Assembly (NCBI RefSeq): GCF_032884065.1
Contig: NW_027062618.1
Span: 1,344,848 to 1,408,847 of the forward strand
Source: Artemia franciscana
Taxonomy: Eukaryota; Arthropoda; Branchiopoda; Anostraca; Artemiidae
Length of the DNA stretch: 64,000 nt
Reading direction: 5' to 3'
Part shown: positions 35,911 to 47,639 of the stretch, piece by piece
Position numbering within the stretch: the stretch's first letter is position 1
How the letters are laid out: every line of letters begins with the position of its first letter
Made by a program: the position numbers and the translations under genes
The notes under the pieces: generated by a model
What the model was told of the DNA's origin: nothing
Database searches by the model: none
The model's input: only the letters and a program-made list of their open reading frames with translations

Positions 35911-35929
35911 TTTAGGTTAGTTCAACAAC

Positions 35930-37030
35930 GCTCTCAACGTGACCTAAAAATTTTAATCTAATACCCGAAACTATTCCTGAGATATTGCTGATACAGTTTT
36001 TGACAACCAGCATACGTATAGTGTGCTTTGGTTACGTTCAACATTCCCCTTAATGTTCTCTGACAGTTTTACCATTATATTCTTAGTCTTAGTAGCAGTA
36101 TTATCAGTAGCAATAGTGCTAGTAATATTTTGGTTAGTTCAACAAACCCCTCAAAAAAGCCTGCAAGTCTAAGTTTAATACCTAAGCTCTTCCTGGGATA
36201 TTGCTGACACGGCTTTATGACAAGATGGTTGCATATAATGTGTTTTTATTTAGTTAAACGTCCCCCTCAACATTCTTTGAAAGTTTTATCTTAATAGACT
36301 TTCAGGCAGTAGTAGTAGTAGCAGTAGTAGTGCTAGTAGTAGTAGTAGTGGTAGTAGTATTAGTAGTAGTAGTAAAAGTAGATGTATTAGTAGCAGTAGT
36401 ACTACTACTAGTAGTAGTAGTAGTAGTGAGTAGTAATAGTAGTAGTAGTAGTAAAAGCAGCAGTATTGGTAGCATGAGTAGTAGTAGCGTGCGCATAGTG
36501 CACTTTGACTAGTCTAATATCCCCCTTCATTTGCCCTGACAGCTTCATTTTCATAAGCTTAGTCTTAGTAGTAGTAGCAATAGTTGTAGCAGTAGTAGTA
36601 GTCGTGGTACTAGTTGTAGTAGTAATGGCAGTAGTAGTATTAGTAGCATTATGGATATTGTGCCTTTTCATAAATTGAACATCCATGTCAACGTGATCTG
36701 AAAGTTTCAACTTTATACTCTAAGCTGTTCCTAAAATATTCTAGAGACACTCTTTCGACTTCAGCACTCCTCTCAACAAGTCTTAAAAGTTTCAACTTTA
36801 AAAGTCGTTCTCGAGGTATAGCTGATATGCCCACTCAACAATCTTCATCCACATTGTGTGTTTTGAGTTATTTCAACATCTCCTTCAACATGTTCTGAAA
36901 TTTTCAGTTTTATTCAGTTTTATACCCTTAGCCGTTTCTGAGATATTGCTGATAGGCCCTTTTGACAAACAGCATGCACATAGTGCGTTTTGATTCTATT
37001 CAACATTCCGCTTGGCATTTCCTGAATAGA
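35930..37030. repeat. ~115-bp repeats interrupted by (TAG)n expansions
   Basis: Units of the 115-bp family recur at 35930-36060, 36150-36300, 36500-36545 and 36690-37020. (TAG/GTA)n arrays at about 36305-36485 and 36565-36650 lie between a CTTAG word and a GCACATAG-like word of the unit. The polyserine, polyvaline and polythreonine frames here are translations of these simple repeats. Confidence 0.85.
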
Positions 37031-37369
37031 AAACAACTAAACAGGGTTTGGGAGGGGGCTTGTTGCCCTCCAATTACTTTTGACTTTCAAAAATGGCATT
37101 ACAACTTTCAATTTCTAATCGAATGAGCTTCTCCAAAGTCTCTACGGTAACTTATTCTACAGGAACTGGCTTAGTGAAAAACTTATAAAAAGAAAAACAA
37201 ATAAGAATTAAAGTACAAGTTTAGAGTGAAATCACTCTTTACTCAAGCAGCACTATTGCGCTGCGTATGATATCGTCACCACGAATTGTTTGGTCAGTAA
37301 CAATACGTAAAAATCCGTATGTGCATTAGCTGATATTTTCATTGAAACCATAAACAGCTTCTATAACCG

Positions 37370-38746
37370 CATCAAGATTTCAAACTGTTCGTGGTGGTAA
37401 CGAAATGTAGTAAGGAGCGACTCGGCTCAATAGTAACCAAAACTCTAAAAACGGAATTTTGTTACCAATAGTTACATCAAAAGAATCGCATTTAATGCTG
37501 ATTTCAAATATATAAGTTTCATCAAGTTTAGTCCTACCCATCAGAAGTTACGAGCCTGAGAAAATTTGCCCTATTTTAGAAAATAGGGGGAAACACCCCC
37601 TAAAAGTCATAGAACGAAAATCACACCATCATATTCAGCGTATCAGTCAACCCTACTGTACAAGTTCTAAGCTCCTATCTACAAAAATGTGGAATTTTGT
37701 ATTTTTTTGCCAGAAGACAAATCACGGATGCGTGTTTATTTGTTTGTTTGTTGTTTTTTTTCTTTTTCCCAGGGGTGATCGTATCGACCCAGTGGTCCTA
37801 GAATTTTGCGAGAGGGCTTATTCGAACGGAAATGAAAAGTTCTAGTGCCCTTTTCAAGTGATTTAAAAAATTGGAGGGCAACTAGGCCCCCTCCAACGCT
37901 CATTTTTTTCCTAAAGTCGTCAGATCAAAATTCTGAGATAGCCATTTTATTCAACATAGTCAAAAAACCTTATAACTACGTCTTTGGGGACGACTTACTC
38001 CCCCACAGTCCCCGTGGGAGGAGCTGCAAGTTACAAATTTTGACAAGTGTTTGCATATAGTAATGGTTTTTGGGGAGTGTACAGACGTTTTCAGGGGGAT
38101 TTTTTGGTTGGGAGGGGGGTTGAGAAGAGGGGTTATGTGGGGGATACTTTCCATGGAGGAATTTGTCATGGGGGAAGAAGATTTCCATAAAGGGGGCGCA
38201 GCATTTTCTAACAGTATTTAAAAAAACAATGAAAAAATAAATATGCAAAAGTTTTTTCAACTGAAAGGCAGGAGCAGCATCAAAAATTAAAACGAACAGA
38301 AAATATCACGCATGTAAGGGATTCACCTCCTCCTAATACCTCAGTCTTTAATTTCAACTATTTATTCTACGGCCTTTGTGATTCAGGGGACAAAATTTAA
38401 GCTTTAGTGTAAAGAGCGAGGTATTGACGAGTGGGTGAACCCTCTCATATACATAATAAAAACGTACGAATATGGAAGTTTGTTACGTAAGCTAATTCGT
38501 AAGTTACATATATCTTTTACTAATTAAAACGTTCGTAAAAACTAAAAGTTCTAGTTGCCTTTTTAAGTACCCAAAAAATTGGAGGGCAACTGGGCCTCCT
38601 CCCCCTTCTTTTTTCTCAAAATCATTCGATCAAAACTATGGGAAAGCCATTTAGTCAAATAAACAAATATGCAAATTTTGCTTTAATTATTCATGTGCGG
38701 AGAGCCGAAATCAAAATATGGATTGACTATAAAACGTTCAGAAATT
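37370..38746. repeat. Interspersed modular repeat, forward copy, near full length
   Basis: Starts at TCAAACTGTTCGTGG (37374). Then follow CGGCTCAATAGTAACCAAAA, AAGTTACGAGCCTGAGAAAA, GGATGCGTGTTTATTTG, TGATCGTATCGACCCAGTGG, 'GGGCAACTAGGCCCCCTCC', GGGGACGACTTACTCCCCCA and a short hairpin module (38250-38460). A second gene-free module follows, with TTACGTAAGCTAATTCGTAA and GGGCAACTGGGCCTCC. It ends at the foldback element. Confidence 0.85.
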
Positions 38747-39995
38747 AAAAAACAAGTTTTTTTAACTGAAAGTAAGGAGCAACATTAAAACTTAAAACGA
38801 ACAGAAATTACCGCGTATATGAAAGGGGCTGTTCCCTCTTCAACGCCCTGCTCTTTACGCTAAAGTTTTTACTGTTTTAAAAATTAGAGTTGAGAGAAAG
38901 AGTCAAACTTTAGCGCAAAGAGCAGGGCGTTGAAGAGGGAACAGCCCCTTTTTTGCCGTAGCAAAAAACAGCAAATTTGCAGTCTCCGGTACTCGTTGTC
39001 ATTACCTCTAGGATTCGAATAGGCCAGAGGGGAAAGCCCGCAAATTTGGCTAGGAATAAATCACCGATTTTAATGTTCTCAGGATTTATGCCTAGTAAAT
39101 GAATGATTATAAAGTGAAAGAAACTTATCTTTCCGTGAGGGCCGAGCCTCACTAATGTATCCAAGTGAACAATCAGTCGAAACTGTGCAAGGTCGGCCCA
39201 ACTGCTAATCCTTTCTACACTAAAAAGCAAATTATATCTAATTTTCTCTACACACCACACTTGGCTATCGTATCTAATTTTCTCAATTCAAAACGCCAAA
39301 AATCTGATCGTGTGATAAACTCAAGTATCAGATTGCACAATTTCTGTAGTCTCTGAAGTAATTCATGGCTAAGGAATCAAGTTAAAACAATTCAAAAGTT
39401 CAAACAGGTGTAATCCCTTTGAGAGCTAGTTTCAATACTGCAGCATATCAGTATACTGCAGGAATCTTCTTTGAATTAAATTCACTTTTTTCGGTAATCT
39501 CGGTTATAACGTTTTTTCCTGATATTATGAGAAATAGAAACATTCAGATCGAAATAAAGATTTTTAATTTTATGAATGGCTTAAGAATATTAAGTGGAAA
39601 CTTTCAGGGCATGATGAGGGGGATGTACAACTGACGAAAAGGCGATATGCGCATACTTCCTTATATGAAACTACTCCGTATATGAAAGGGACTTTTCCTC
39701 TTCAACGCCCCGCTCTTTACACTAAAGTTTGATTCTTTCTCTTGAAGAGGAAACAGCCCCTTTCAGCCCCTTCTCTTGAAGTGGGAACAGCCCCTTTCAT
39801 ATACGCACTAATTAGCGCTCTTTGCGCTAAAGTTTGACTCTTTCTCTCAACTCTAATTTTTAAAACAGTAAAAACTTTAGCGTAAAGAGCGGGGCGTTGA
39901 AGAAGGAACAGCCCCTTTCATATACGCGGTAATTTCTGTTCGTTTTAAGTTTTAATGTTGCTCCTTACTTTCAGTTAAAAAACTTGTTTTTTTTT
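38747..39995. mobile_element. 1.25-kb foldback element carrying a PWWP-domain exon
   Basis: The outer ends are inverted repeats of about 190-200 bp. The left arm (38747-38950, AACTGAAAGTAAGGAGCAAC, then ATTACCGCGTATATGAAAGG) is the reverse complement of the right arm (about 39815-39995). Both ends share the rare variant ACCGCG at the same place. Between them lie about 700 bp of cargo that is not part of the module (about 38951-39640), then an extra partial module (39650-39810). The left junction is abrupt: the module word AGCCCCTTT runs straight into cargo TTGCCGTAGC. No transposase is encoded. Confidence 0.8.
38951..39092 (-). pseudogene. PWWP-domain exon fragment captured in a foldback element
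   Basis: The minus strand reads NPENIKIGDLFLAKFAGFPL followed by WPIRILEV...CKFAVFCYGKK. This fits the PWWP fold: the GDL-x-LAK first strands, the signature Trp-Pro in PLWPIR (aromatic cage region), and the FxYG strand equivalent to the family's FFFG. PWWP domains bind methylated histone H3 and DNA in chromatin proteins such as HDGF/LEDGF and methyltransferases. Upstream, TTTACTAG|GC looks like a splice acceptor, so intron was captured with the exon. Downstream the frame runs into hairpin-module sequence (GAVPSSTP...), so the domain is truncated. The longer 116-codon frame includes non-coding flank. It is most likely a non-functional captured fragment; a genuine minus-strand exon is less likely. 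Confidence 0.65.
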
Positions 39996-42900
39996 ATTTA
40001 ATCATTTACCTAGTACCACTGAAAAGGCTCAGCACTTGTGAGTAGAACCATAAAAAGGTTCGTATGTCCTGAAAAAAGATCCTGTTTTGAAAACAATTTT
40101 GGGTGTCAGAATTGAAAATTTAAAACAATTTTGGTGAGAAAAAATTAAAACAAATACGATAACAATTTTTGGTGTCAGGGCTGAAAATTTTACGCTAGTT
40201 TTTCTCTCTCTTCATTGTTGAATTTCCCAGAGAATTTTCAAGATTAGTTACTAGAATCATTATTCTTAAAAAGTCACTTATTTGTAGTTCTCTCCTGAGA
40301 CCATCAATCTCGCTTGTATCTGGAAACATTCTTCTTAACATTTATGTCGATAAAAATTTAGTATCAAATAGAGCCAATTAATTATGAAATTGTCAGCATG
40401 GAGGAGGGTCATTTTTTTAATGGAACTAAGAGCTTTTTCAGATCAGAAAGACACGAGTGACAGATGGATAAATTTTATACTTCTTGTAATTACGGAAGTC
40501 AGAATCTTTCTCTTCACACTTTTTATTTAGTAATATAATTGGTCAGGGACTGTGCTTGTTGTTTTTCGTCTAACAGGCTACTGCGAGCTGCTCATCAAAT
40601 TATCGTATATCAGCTAAATTCTAGTATAATATATCCATACTCAAGTAGGAATTTTCGCTACTGAGGTTTAAAGTTTGGAAGACGACGAAGAAATCTAACC
40701 AGCACAAGAGGAGTGATATTAATGCTTAAATACCTCCATAAGTACAATCAGTAAATAAAGCCCCCCTCCCCCCTTTTCACCAAAAAAACAAAACACAAAG
40801 ATTGTCAAAATTCAAACTGTCATTGAACTATCGATCAGGATTTGAATTCGAATTTTGAGTTTTATTTGAAATCAAATCTGAAACAGAGTTTGAATCCCAA
40901 TATTTAATTAAAATTTTGAGCTCAGGTTGGTTTAGCTCAAATAAGATTTTGGGAAAATGTTTTTGTAATCTTAATTCCAAAATAATTCACAATATGTTTC
41001 CTAGGTCATGTATCATATTTGCAACACCAACGCAATTCACTGACAATCGAAAAATAAACTACCCCCTTCCTTGATTTTGAAACATACATCACATCATCTC
41101 CCCTATCGAAATTTTCCTGAATTGGTACTCCTGATTGTTTGAGGAAGACCTTAAGTTGCTCGGATGAGTTGAAATAGTCCTAAAGTCTAACACAGGCATT
41201 CTTCTGTAATCCTATCTAAGCTAACATAAGTTGTCAGCTTCGTGGTATTCACAGTTAAATATCAAGAACATCCAAACGAAATATTTTTGCCTCCTGGCTC
41301 AATCTTAGGTCCATCAATACCCGACAACAAGGATTTTCTATGATTTTTGTTTTGGATAGCCTATTATAAAATATTAAAGGCCAGTTTTCGTGCGCAAAAA
41401 GTTTCACAATTGTTTCCAACACTAACCGTGAAAAACAATATGAGGAAGCTAATTCGGTAAATTTGACAATAATTTTCTCCCATAAAAATTGAAAAACATA
41501 TTTAATTAAATAAATTATTTAAAGATATGCCTTGAGTTTGTGATTCTGCGTATCTAGCGCTAGCTAAATTAGTCAAAAGTTGATTTCAACCTGTCTTGGT
41601 TACACTTGAATGTGCATGTCTTTTTATGTCGTTGGTTCCGGAAGTGAAACAATAAATTTAATATTTGTACTTTATGTGCTACAGGTTAAGTCATAAAAGG
41701 ATACTTTTTGTAGAAATATTTGAGAGGTATAAATATGAAAAAAAATACGATAATTGGGTTTCCAAAAAGATGCTCTTGTAGGTAAACAACTAATAATTTG
41801 ATCATTTTTGAGTAATTTTTTTACTCATTTTTGAGTAAAATTGAGTAATTTTAATAAAACACAAATTAGTGCCTAGCTAACAGTTTTTGCTATTCCAAGG
41901 CACTTAAACTACTTTAAAATTCCTATTTGTTAACAAATAATTAGGGCTAGCCTATTAAATTATCCATTCACTGGAATTTTACTCCGTTTGCTACCAATTA
42001 ATGGCCGCATTTTCCTTCTGCTGCATCAATCGTTAAAGTCGTAGTTTCTAGAGCTTCATGAGGATATACGTTTTCACTCATTTTATAATAATGTTTAACA
42101 CATATTTTTTATTTTTAGAACTGGTGGGCACTTGTGAAAAAAAAAATTCAGTTTCCGGTTTTTCCTTATTTTCTAAGACGTATATGGCTGTGAAAGCATC
42201 CAATTAACCAATTAAAAAAAAATAATAAAGAAAAAAATTCATTTCTAGTGTCCTTAATACTTTAAGCCCTGTACGAGCAATTGATAATAACTGTTATTAT
42301 TATCATATAATATGATAATATTGTTATTAACTGAAATTGGCTGTCAGGGTAAATTTCCGTTCCGTGATTAAACCATTTTTTCTTAACCGCTCAAACTTTC
42401 TTGAATTCGATTTCAGTATTGTTTGTATTCAAAAATTTATAAAATTAAACAATTGATTATTTAAAGCTCTTTGTTTATTTTGAATAAGTAAAATGTTCAA
42501 GATATCTGTAAGTACCCTTTTAACTATTCCGAAGCCAAGTCAACTGTGCATAATCGACTATTAGCTTCGCAGATCCCTAGGCACTCAATGAAAAATACTT
42601 TTAGTCGTGAAGTTAAGCGTAAAAAAAACAGAGATTTGGCCGTGACAGGGGTAGGACGCAGCAACGATTCAAAGGACTTTCTGCATCCGTGGCCGTTGGT
42701 CGGTAAATAACTGCCAAATTTAGCTATAAATATTCTTTTGCTTTGTTGAGGTAATAAGATTGGAATTAGAGCCCCTATTTTTAAGTCTTACTTGTAAAAC
42801 AAGGAAAATGTTGTGATTTAAAATTCTTACCTATCCCTAAATAGTTTATTGCTAAATTTAACTGCATTTTACAAAAAAACTGCTACTTAGACACTTTAGA

Positions 42901-43844
42901 TTTACCTTATATTTTAATATATCAAGTTTCTTGGTTGCTTAATCTATTAATTAACTAATTTAATTAATTTAAAAATTTAATTTCATTATATATTTATTAA
43001 TTTACTATTTTTCAGCAAATATTTTTTAGAAAAAAAGAGCTCCATAGTTAGGGGATTTCGGTTAACGTTCAACTCTTGCTGAATTTTGTTTTTTGAAAAC
43101 CTTTCTCAGACATTTTTAAGAAAGTTAAGGGGAATAAAAACGAAAAAAAGAAACAAAGAGAAAACAGTTATATATCCCGGGCATGATACTTACTTTTATC
43201 AAGCAAATATGTTAAATTCTCAGAGACTATGTAATTTACAGACGATTGACTTCATTTGTCTAGAGTGGTGTTGGTGCTACCCGCAGTTTCGATAATTTTT
43301 AAAATCCATGCCCGTCCACCACTTCAAGTTTATGACATTATATTTTTGCTTTTTTGAATCATAAAATGCATTTTACCTTAAAGGGCTTTTCCCTTAGTCT
43401 CCAGGTAGAAATGAACCCTGTGAAAAAATGAAAAAATGAAAAGAGATGTAGGAAAAAGGCAGATTCTCTTGCGTTTATATTTTTTGGATACTTTTAATCA
43501 TCGAATAAAATTTAATCTGAAACTAAATGTAATTTTGAAAACCTGAATTTTTACAAAAAGCAAACAAAATTAGGCTAGCTAAAACCATCTGTTACCCTTA
43601 GTGGCAAAACACCAGGTAAGTCTTTTTTTATCTGCCGTTTTTTTTATGTAGTTAACTATCTACTTTTAACCAGCTTAATACTATTAAGACAATATTCCAT
43701 AAATTTCAAACCTATACACTACGACTTCAAATTAAAACATAAAAGAGAACGTTTAGTAAGAGTATTATTTAGATTTAGCAAGAACTGTCAGATGATTTTT
43801 TTTCTAAGACTTGTCTATACATTAAAGTATGCCTTATTATGTAG
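39996..43844. other. End of intron 1, AT-rich, no gene
   Basis: Mostly unique AT-rich sequence without repeats I could assign. A palindromic AT patch containing TTATTATTATCATATAATATGATAATA-type symmetry lies at about 42285-42335. Short open frames (for example 43086-43295) have no recognisable content. Confidence 0.5.
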
Positions 43845-43994
43845 GTGATGCAGAGTTCCATCTTAATATTTGGTTCTGGGATCCTTGGACTGGTTGCAAA
43901 TTTGGGCTCAGATAAACAGCAGAGACAATCTTTTTTGGATACTAGAAAGTCACTGGAAGCCCGATTAGCCATTGAAGAGCAATCCAGGCAACAA
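43845..43994 (+). CDS. Membrane adenylyl cyclase, exon 2 (TM6 and linker helix)
   Basis: Fifty codons in phase 0, bounded by TATGTAG|GTG and CAA|GTAAGT. The product is VMQSSILIFGSGILGLVANL, then a charged helix with RQSFLDTRKSLEARLAIEEQ and SRQQ. The hydrophobic part is TM6. The helix is the conserved linker (signalling helix) that leads into the C1 catalytic domain in animal adenylyl cyclases. By memory the spacing from TM6 to FLDTR equals that in mammalian type 3. A second AG nine bases downstream (start at 43854) would also keep frame and give a product three residues shorter; the upstream site fits family length better. Confidence 0.88.
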
Positions 43995-44523
43995 GTAAGT
44001 GTTTGAGTCAAATCTGAAGCTGCTTTTGTGGGGTGAATTTGACCAAAAATAAAGAAAATAAATCAAAATCTCAGTTTGTGGACTGTTGGAATAGAGATGT
44101 GTTGATTTATAACAGGCAAACGACAGCGGATACGAGCTCCTTACACTTTTTCTTCCGTCCCACAAGAGAAGATTCCTTAAGCTGTTTGAAGCAGGCTAGC
44201 TGTGTTTCTGTATTGTTGCCATTAGTTATTAAATGCCTAATAGCATCCAATACAATGAAAGTTATTGCAAAAATACATTAGATATATAATGAAATAAATA
44301 TATAATACAACGGTAATCTCCAAAACAACATAAAAGCTAGTGACAATAAGGGGATAAAGAGAAATGAAAAATAAATTAATTTTGTTTTTAGAGAAAAATC
44401 TCCCAATTCAGCTATTTATTTGGGTTTTATAATTATTAATACATACGATTGATTTTGCATGACCGAGTTACCATTTATATAAATAGGTTCATTTTTAAAA
44501 ATAATATCATAATTAAGATATTT

Positions 44524-44765
44524 TTAATTAGTACTTAAACTATCTGCATCTCTTTTAATCACTAATTCTACATTTTTGTTTTCAATTTTTACAGATTCTC
44601 TAACCCATAGCGTATTACCTTTATCGCAAGGAATGGCTTTCGCTTCCTCAAGCTGTACAAAATAGTCGGGATGAACAAAAACATTCTCTACGAAATCAAA
44701 ACAAGAGTTTCCGGAGACTTTCTTAAATATATGAGCTTTATTTAAAGAGATGCAGTGCTCAATAA
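44524..44765 (-). other. Unrecognised minus-strand open segment of about 80 codons
   Basis: Reading the minus strand from about 44765 gives HCISLNKAHIFKKVSGNSCF, then DFVENVFVHPDYFVQLEEAK and further residues to a TAA at 44524-44526. There is no ATG of its own. The composition is balanced and protein-like (Trp, Tyr, Cys, acidic and basic residues), unlike the shadow frames around it. It abuts the 5' truncation point of a + strand LINE. It could be an exon, a fragment of another transposon protein, or chance. I do not recognise the family. Confidence 0.3.
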
Positions 44766-44777
44766 TTGTTCCTGCTA

Positions 44778-45955
44778 GCGGCCTATTACTGTCTCTTGTA
44801 ATATTAGCAAGGTTTTTGAGTATATCCTTCTACCCTTTTCAACTAAAAATATTAATGAGGGTGAGAACCAATTTGTTTTTCGGCATTGGGTGGGTTGTTA
44901 GCATGCGCATAAGATTCTGTCTTCTTACTGGCTGATAATTCTTCCAAGGGAAATGGTCTTTATACTTGTGCTTTGGATCTTTCGAAAGCGTTCGATAGTG
45001 TGGTCCATAGTCAGCTTCTTTTTTCTCTGTATAATTCTGGGGTCAATCTCTCTGTTATAATTCTTCGTAGGTTTTGGTATTCAAATTCTTTTCTTCAATT
45101 AAGATCTGCACCAGACACTATTTTAAGAGTACACAGAAGAGTTGGACAGGGCAGTGTTCTGTCCCCTACGCTTTTTAAGATTTGTATTTCTAGTGTGCTG
45201 ACTAAGATTTCAGGTACATACCTTTCTGGTCTTGCGGATGTTTCTTATCTTGTGTATGCTGACGACTTGCTTCTGATTAGCCGTTCCAAAAAGGGTCTTT
45301 CCCAAATGGTCTCTATAGTTTCTGATGCTTTCTCTCATATTGACCTCTCACTTAATATAGATAAATATGAGTTTTTTTCCTATAACTGTACTACTGCTAC
45401 TCCCCTTCACTGCAATAACTTTACTATCCCTCTTGTTGATTGTATTCGTTGGCTTGATATCTCTAATACTAACAAAATTTCGAGCTTACGTCAACGTACT
45501 GTTTGTAATATAAGTAAAAAGATTCAGATTGGCTATGCAAAGATTGTTGCAAACAGAGGGAAGTATAATAGACGTGCGCTGGCCAAACTTTATTCTACTT
45601 TCTGTGATCATCCTGTCCCTTATGCTTCAGGTCTTTTTCCCCTTATTAATAATGGTAATTTCAAAGGAATTCGGATAAGTTATTTCAAATTTATTCTGTA
45701 TCTTCCACCTTAGACAAAAAACCTGACTCTTGTTAGAAAATTTTCAGTTCCTGATGTAAAGTTGAAGATTCTTCACAGAAAACTCTCCAGTAGAGGTTCT
45801 GAGTGCCTATCCCCTCACCATCGTCTTATCCGTTTTTTTCGTTGATTTTGCGTCTGTACTTGTTTTTCTTTTCGTGTTTTTTTTTTATATTTATTCTTAC
45901 TTCACCATATATTTACTTTATGTATCGTGTGGGTGAAAAATAAAATAAACAAACA
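44778..45955 (+). mobile_element. 5'-truncated LINE with reverse transcriptase
   Basis: Starts abruptly with the reverse transcriptase motif RPITVSCNISKVFEYIL (about 44781) and runs to an A-rich tail (AAAATAAAATAAACAAACAA, about 45940-45960). Upstream endonuclease sequence is missing. It is related to the minus-strand element at the right edge of the window (shared YSxFC and SGYFK/ISYFK blocks). Confidence 0.8.
44973..45713 (+). pseudogene. LINE reverse transcriptase fragment with intact YADD box
   Basis: An uninterrupted 246-codon frame. MDLSKAFDSVVHSQLLFSLY is block 3; RRVGQGSVLSPTLFKICI is block 4; YLVYADDLLLISR is the catalytic box with both Asp residues present; NIDKYEFFSY is the following block. 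A C-terminal region with KIQIGYAKIVANRGKYNRRA continues to a stop at 45711. The reverse transcriptase N-terminal part is frameshifted relative to this frame (44778-44970) and the element lacks an endonuclease, so it cannot move by itself. It is a relatively young insertion, as the long frame is preserved. Confidence 0.85.
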
Positions 45956-46370
45956 AAAAAAGCCATTCCACAAACTGCAGGTACGTTTGGCTAATACCAA
46001 ACATATTACAAGAGTAAGGAAAGCTTTATACTTCACTACTTCACCCCCTCCAATTGATGCAAGTATCATCTTTCGAAAAATTAAAAAAGGTACCTTTATG
46101 TCTAACTGATTTGAAACAAGGTTGAGTGTAATGTTTAAATAGAGTTTGTTTAAGCTTTTCGTCGTCAGTAAACCAGTTCCAGAAGCAAGGAGCTACATGA
46201 AAACAATCGTACCTTGGTAACAAATCGTTACCAAGAACAGTTAAACCACAGTAGGACTTAGAATAGCACCTATAGATAAACTATACATCTATTGGTGGAA
46301 TTTATCTCTAAAGCTGAAATAAATGGAGTACATGTTTGCTATATTTTTTTTTTTTTGTTTAGTCTCTCAT

Positions 46371-47050
46371 CTAGGATTTAAGCATCCTAGATGAAAATTT
46401 GAGCAAAATGAATGAACTTTTAGAGGTTTTACCAGTTCAGAGTGCTAGAATAGGTTTGAAAATTCATGTTAAGAAGACCAAGTCGCTAAAGCTAGGAATA
46501 AGTGAAGATAAAAAGGTTACGTTGGGTAACAAAAAGATTGATCAGGTGGACAGCTTCACTTAACTTGGTAGTATTATTAGTAAATAGTATGGGAGCGTGA
46601 AGATTCTAAAAGTAGAAAAGCCAAGGCTCTGGGTGTTTTTTCACAGCTAAAGAAAGTTCGGAAGAATAGGAAGGTAAGTCTGCAAACCAAGATTTGAATA
46701 TTGGATGCTGCGGTGATGACAGCGGTCAAATGTGGCTCTGAAGTATGGGCACTCCAAAAAGAACATGAAGATTTTCTAGATGTTATCCAGAGAAATTGCC
46801 TACGAATTGTTCTTGGTACCCGGCTGACTGACCGTATTTCAAAGAGTAGGCTGTACGAAAAGTGTGGTTCAATCCCGCTTTCTAGGGCAATAGTGAGAGA
46901 AAGATTGAGATGGTTAGGGCACTTTCTGCGGATGAAGGATGACAGATTACCGAAGATTGTCCTTTTCGGCCAACCGTTTAGGGCTAAACGGAAAGTAGGT
47001 CGTCCACAGTTGGGTATGCTAAATAGAAAAAGATTATCACAATGGGGACG
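46371..47050 (+). mobile_element. LINE C-terminal fragment (copy A)
   Basis: Begins just after where the YADD box should be, with SILDENLSKMNELLEV, then GLKIHVKKTKSLKLGISEDK, a stop where family members have Tyr (46564), and WALQKEHEDFLDVIQRNCLR, IPLSRAIVRERLRWLGHFLR and GRPQLG. The same domain occurs at 53285-54145, which shows the family end. The strong C-terminal block with NCLRIVLGTR and RLRWLGH is typical of RTE-like elements of invertebrates; assignment is by memory. Confidence 0.8.
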
Positions 47051-47164
47051 TGTTTACTCTCCACTGGCACCAATAATAACAGTTATAACAACCAACAATA
47101 ATTTTCAGTTAATCGTAAAGTGGACCTTGCCAAATCGTAGTTTGATGTCCCAAAATGATAGAAA

Positions 47165-47400
47165 ACACCACTTTCCCGCGTCAAAATTTTTTGGTCTCTA
47201 ACATGAACAATTGAACTTTTGATTTCTGTTCGAATGAGCTCTCTCCTCTATTTGTTGGACCATCGATTTGATACGATCACTGCTGGCCAAAAAAGACGTA
47301 GTTTTGGTCTTTCTTATGGGGAAAAAAATACTTAACATCGATTTTTTGTAGACAGGAGCCTGAAACCTTTACAGTGTAGTTCGCGGTTAAACAATATTTT
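47165..47400. repeat. Interspersed modular repeat, reverse fragment
   Basis: TTTCTGTTCGAATGAGCTC, GGACCATCGATTTGATACGA and TTTTGTAGACAGGAGCCTGA are the reverse-orientation words of the family. Confidence 0.6.
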
Positions 47401-47639
47401 ATATTTTTATCGTTATTGGTTGTTGTTGAAAAAATTATGTTTGTGAGCTGGTGACAAATTAGAACTATTGATTTTAGCTAATGACGATGAGCAGACTTGG
47501 CGTTGAATTTATTCTCAAACAGGGAAGATCTAAGAAATTTTTACAATATGACACCTTTAAGGCCGCCCCAATTTCCCTCTCGGATTGGCGCACACCCCTT
47601 CGGAAGGCATCAAAACATCAGAAAAGGTCTTTGCTCTTG

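Larger units (their letters stand above)
16723..43844 (+). other. Adenylyl cyclase intron 1 (about 27.1 kb)
   Basis: The GT donor is at 16723 and the preferred AG acceptor at 43843-43844. The intron carries most of the repeats described below. The stretch 16723-18480 holds no recognised gene. The two exons join without residues missing relative to the family, so no unseen exon is needed between them. Confidence 0.8.

Noticed and set aside
36302..36710. Polyvaline, polyserine and polythreonine frames on both strands
   Set aside because: They are translations of (TAG/GTA)n simple repeats and carry no protein signal.
43854..43994. Alternative acceptor for cyclase exon 2 nine bases downstream
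   Set aside because: It also keeps frame, but the upstream AG gives the family length and is preferred; this is not settled without transcripts.
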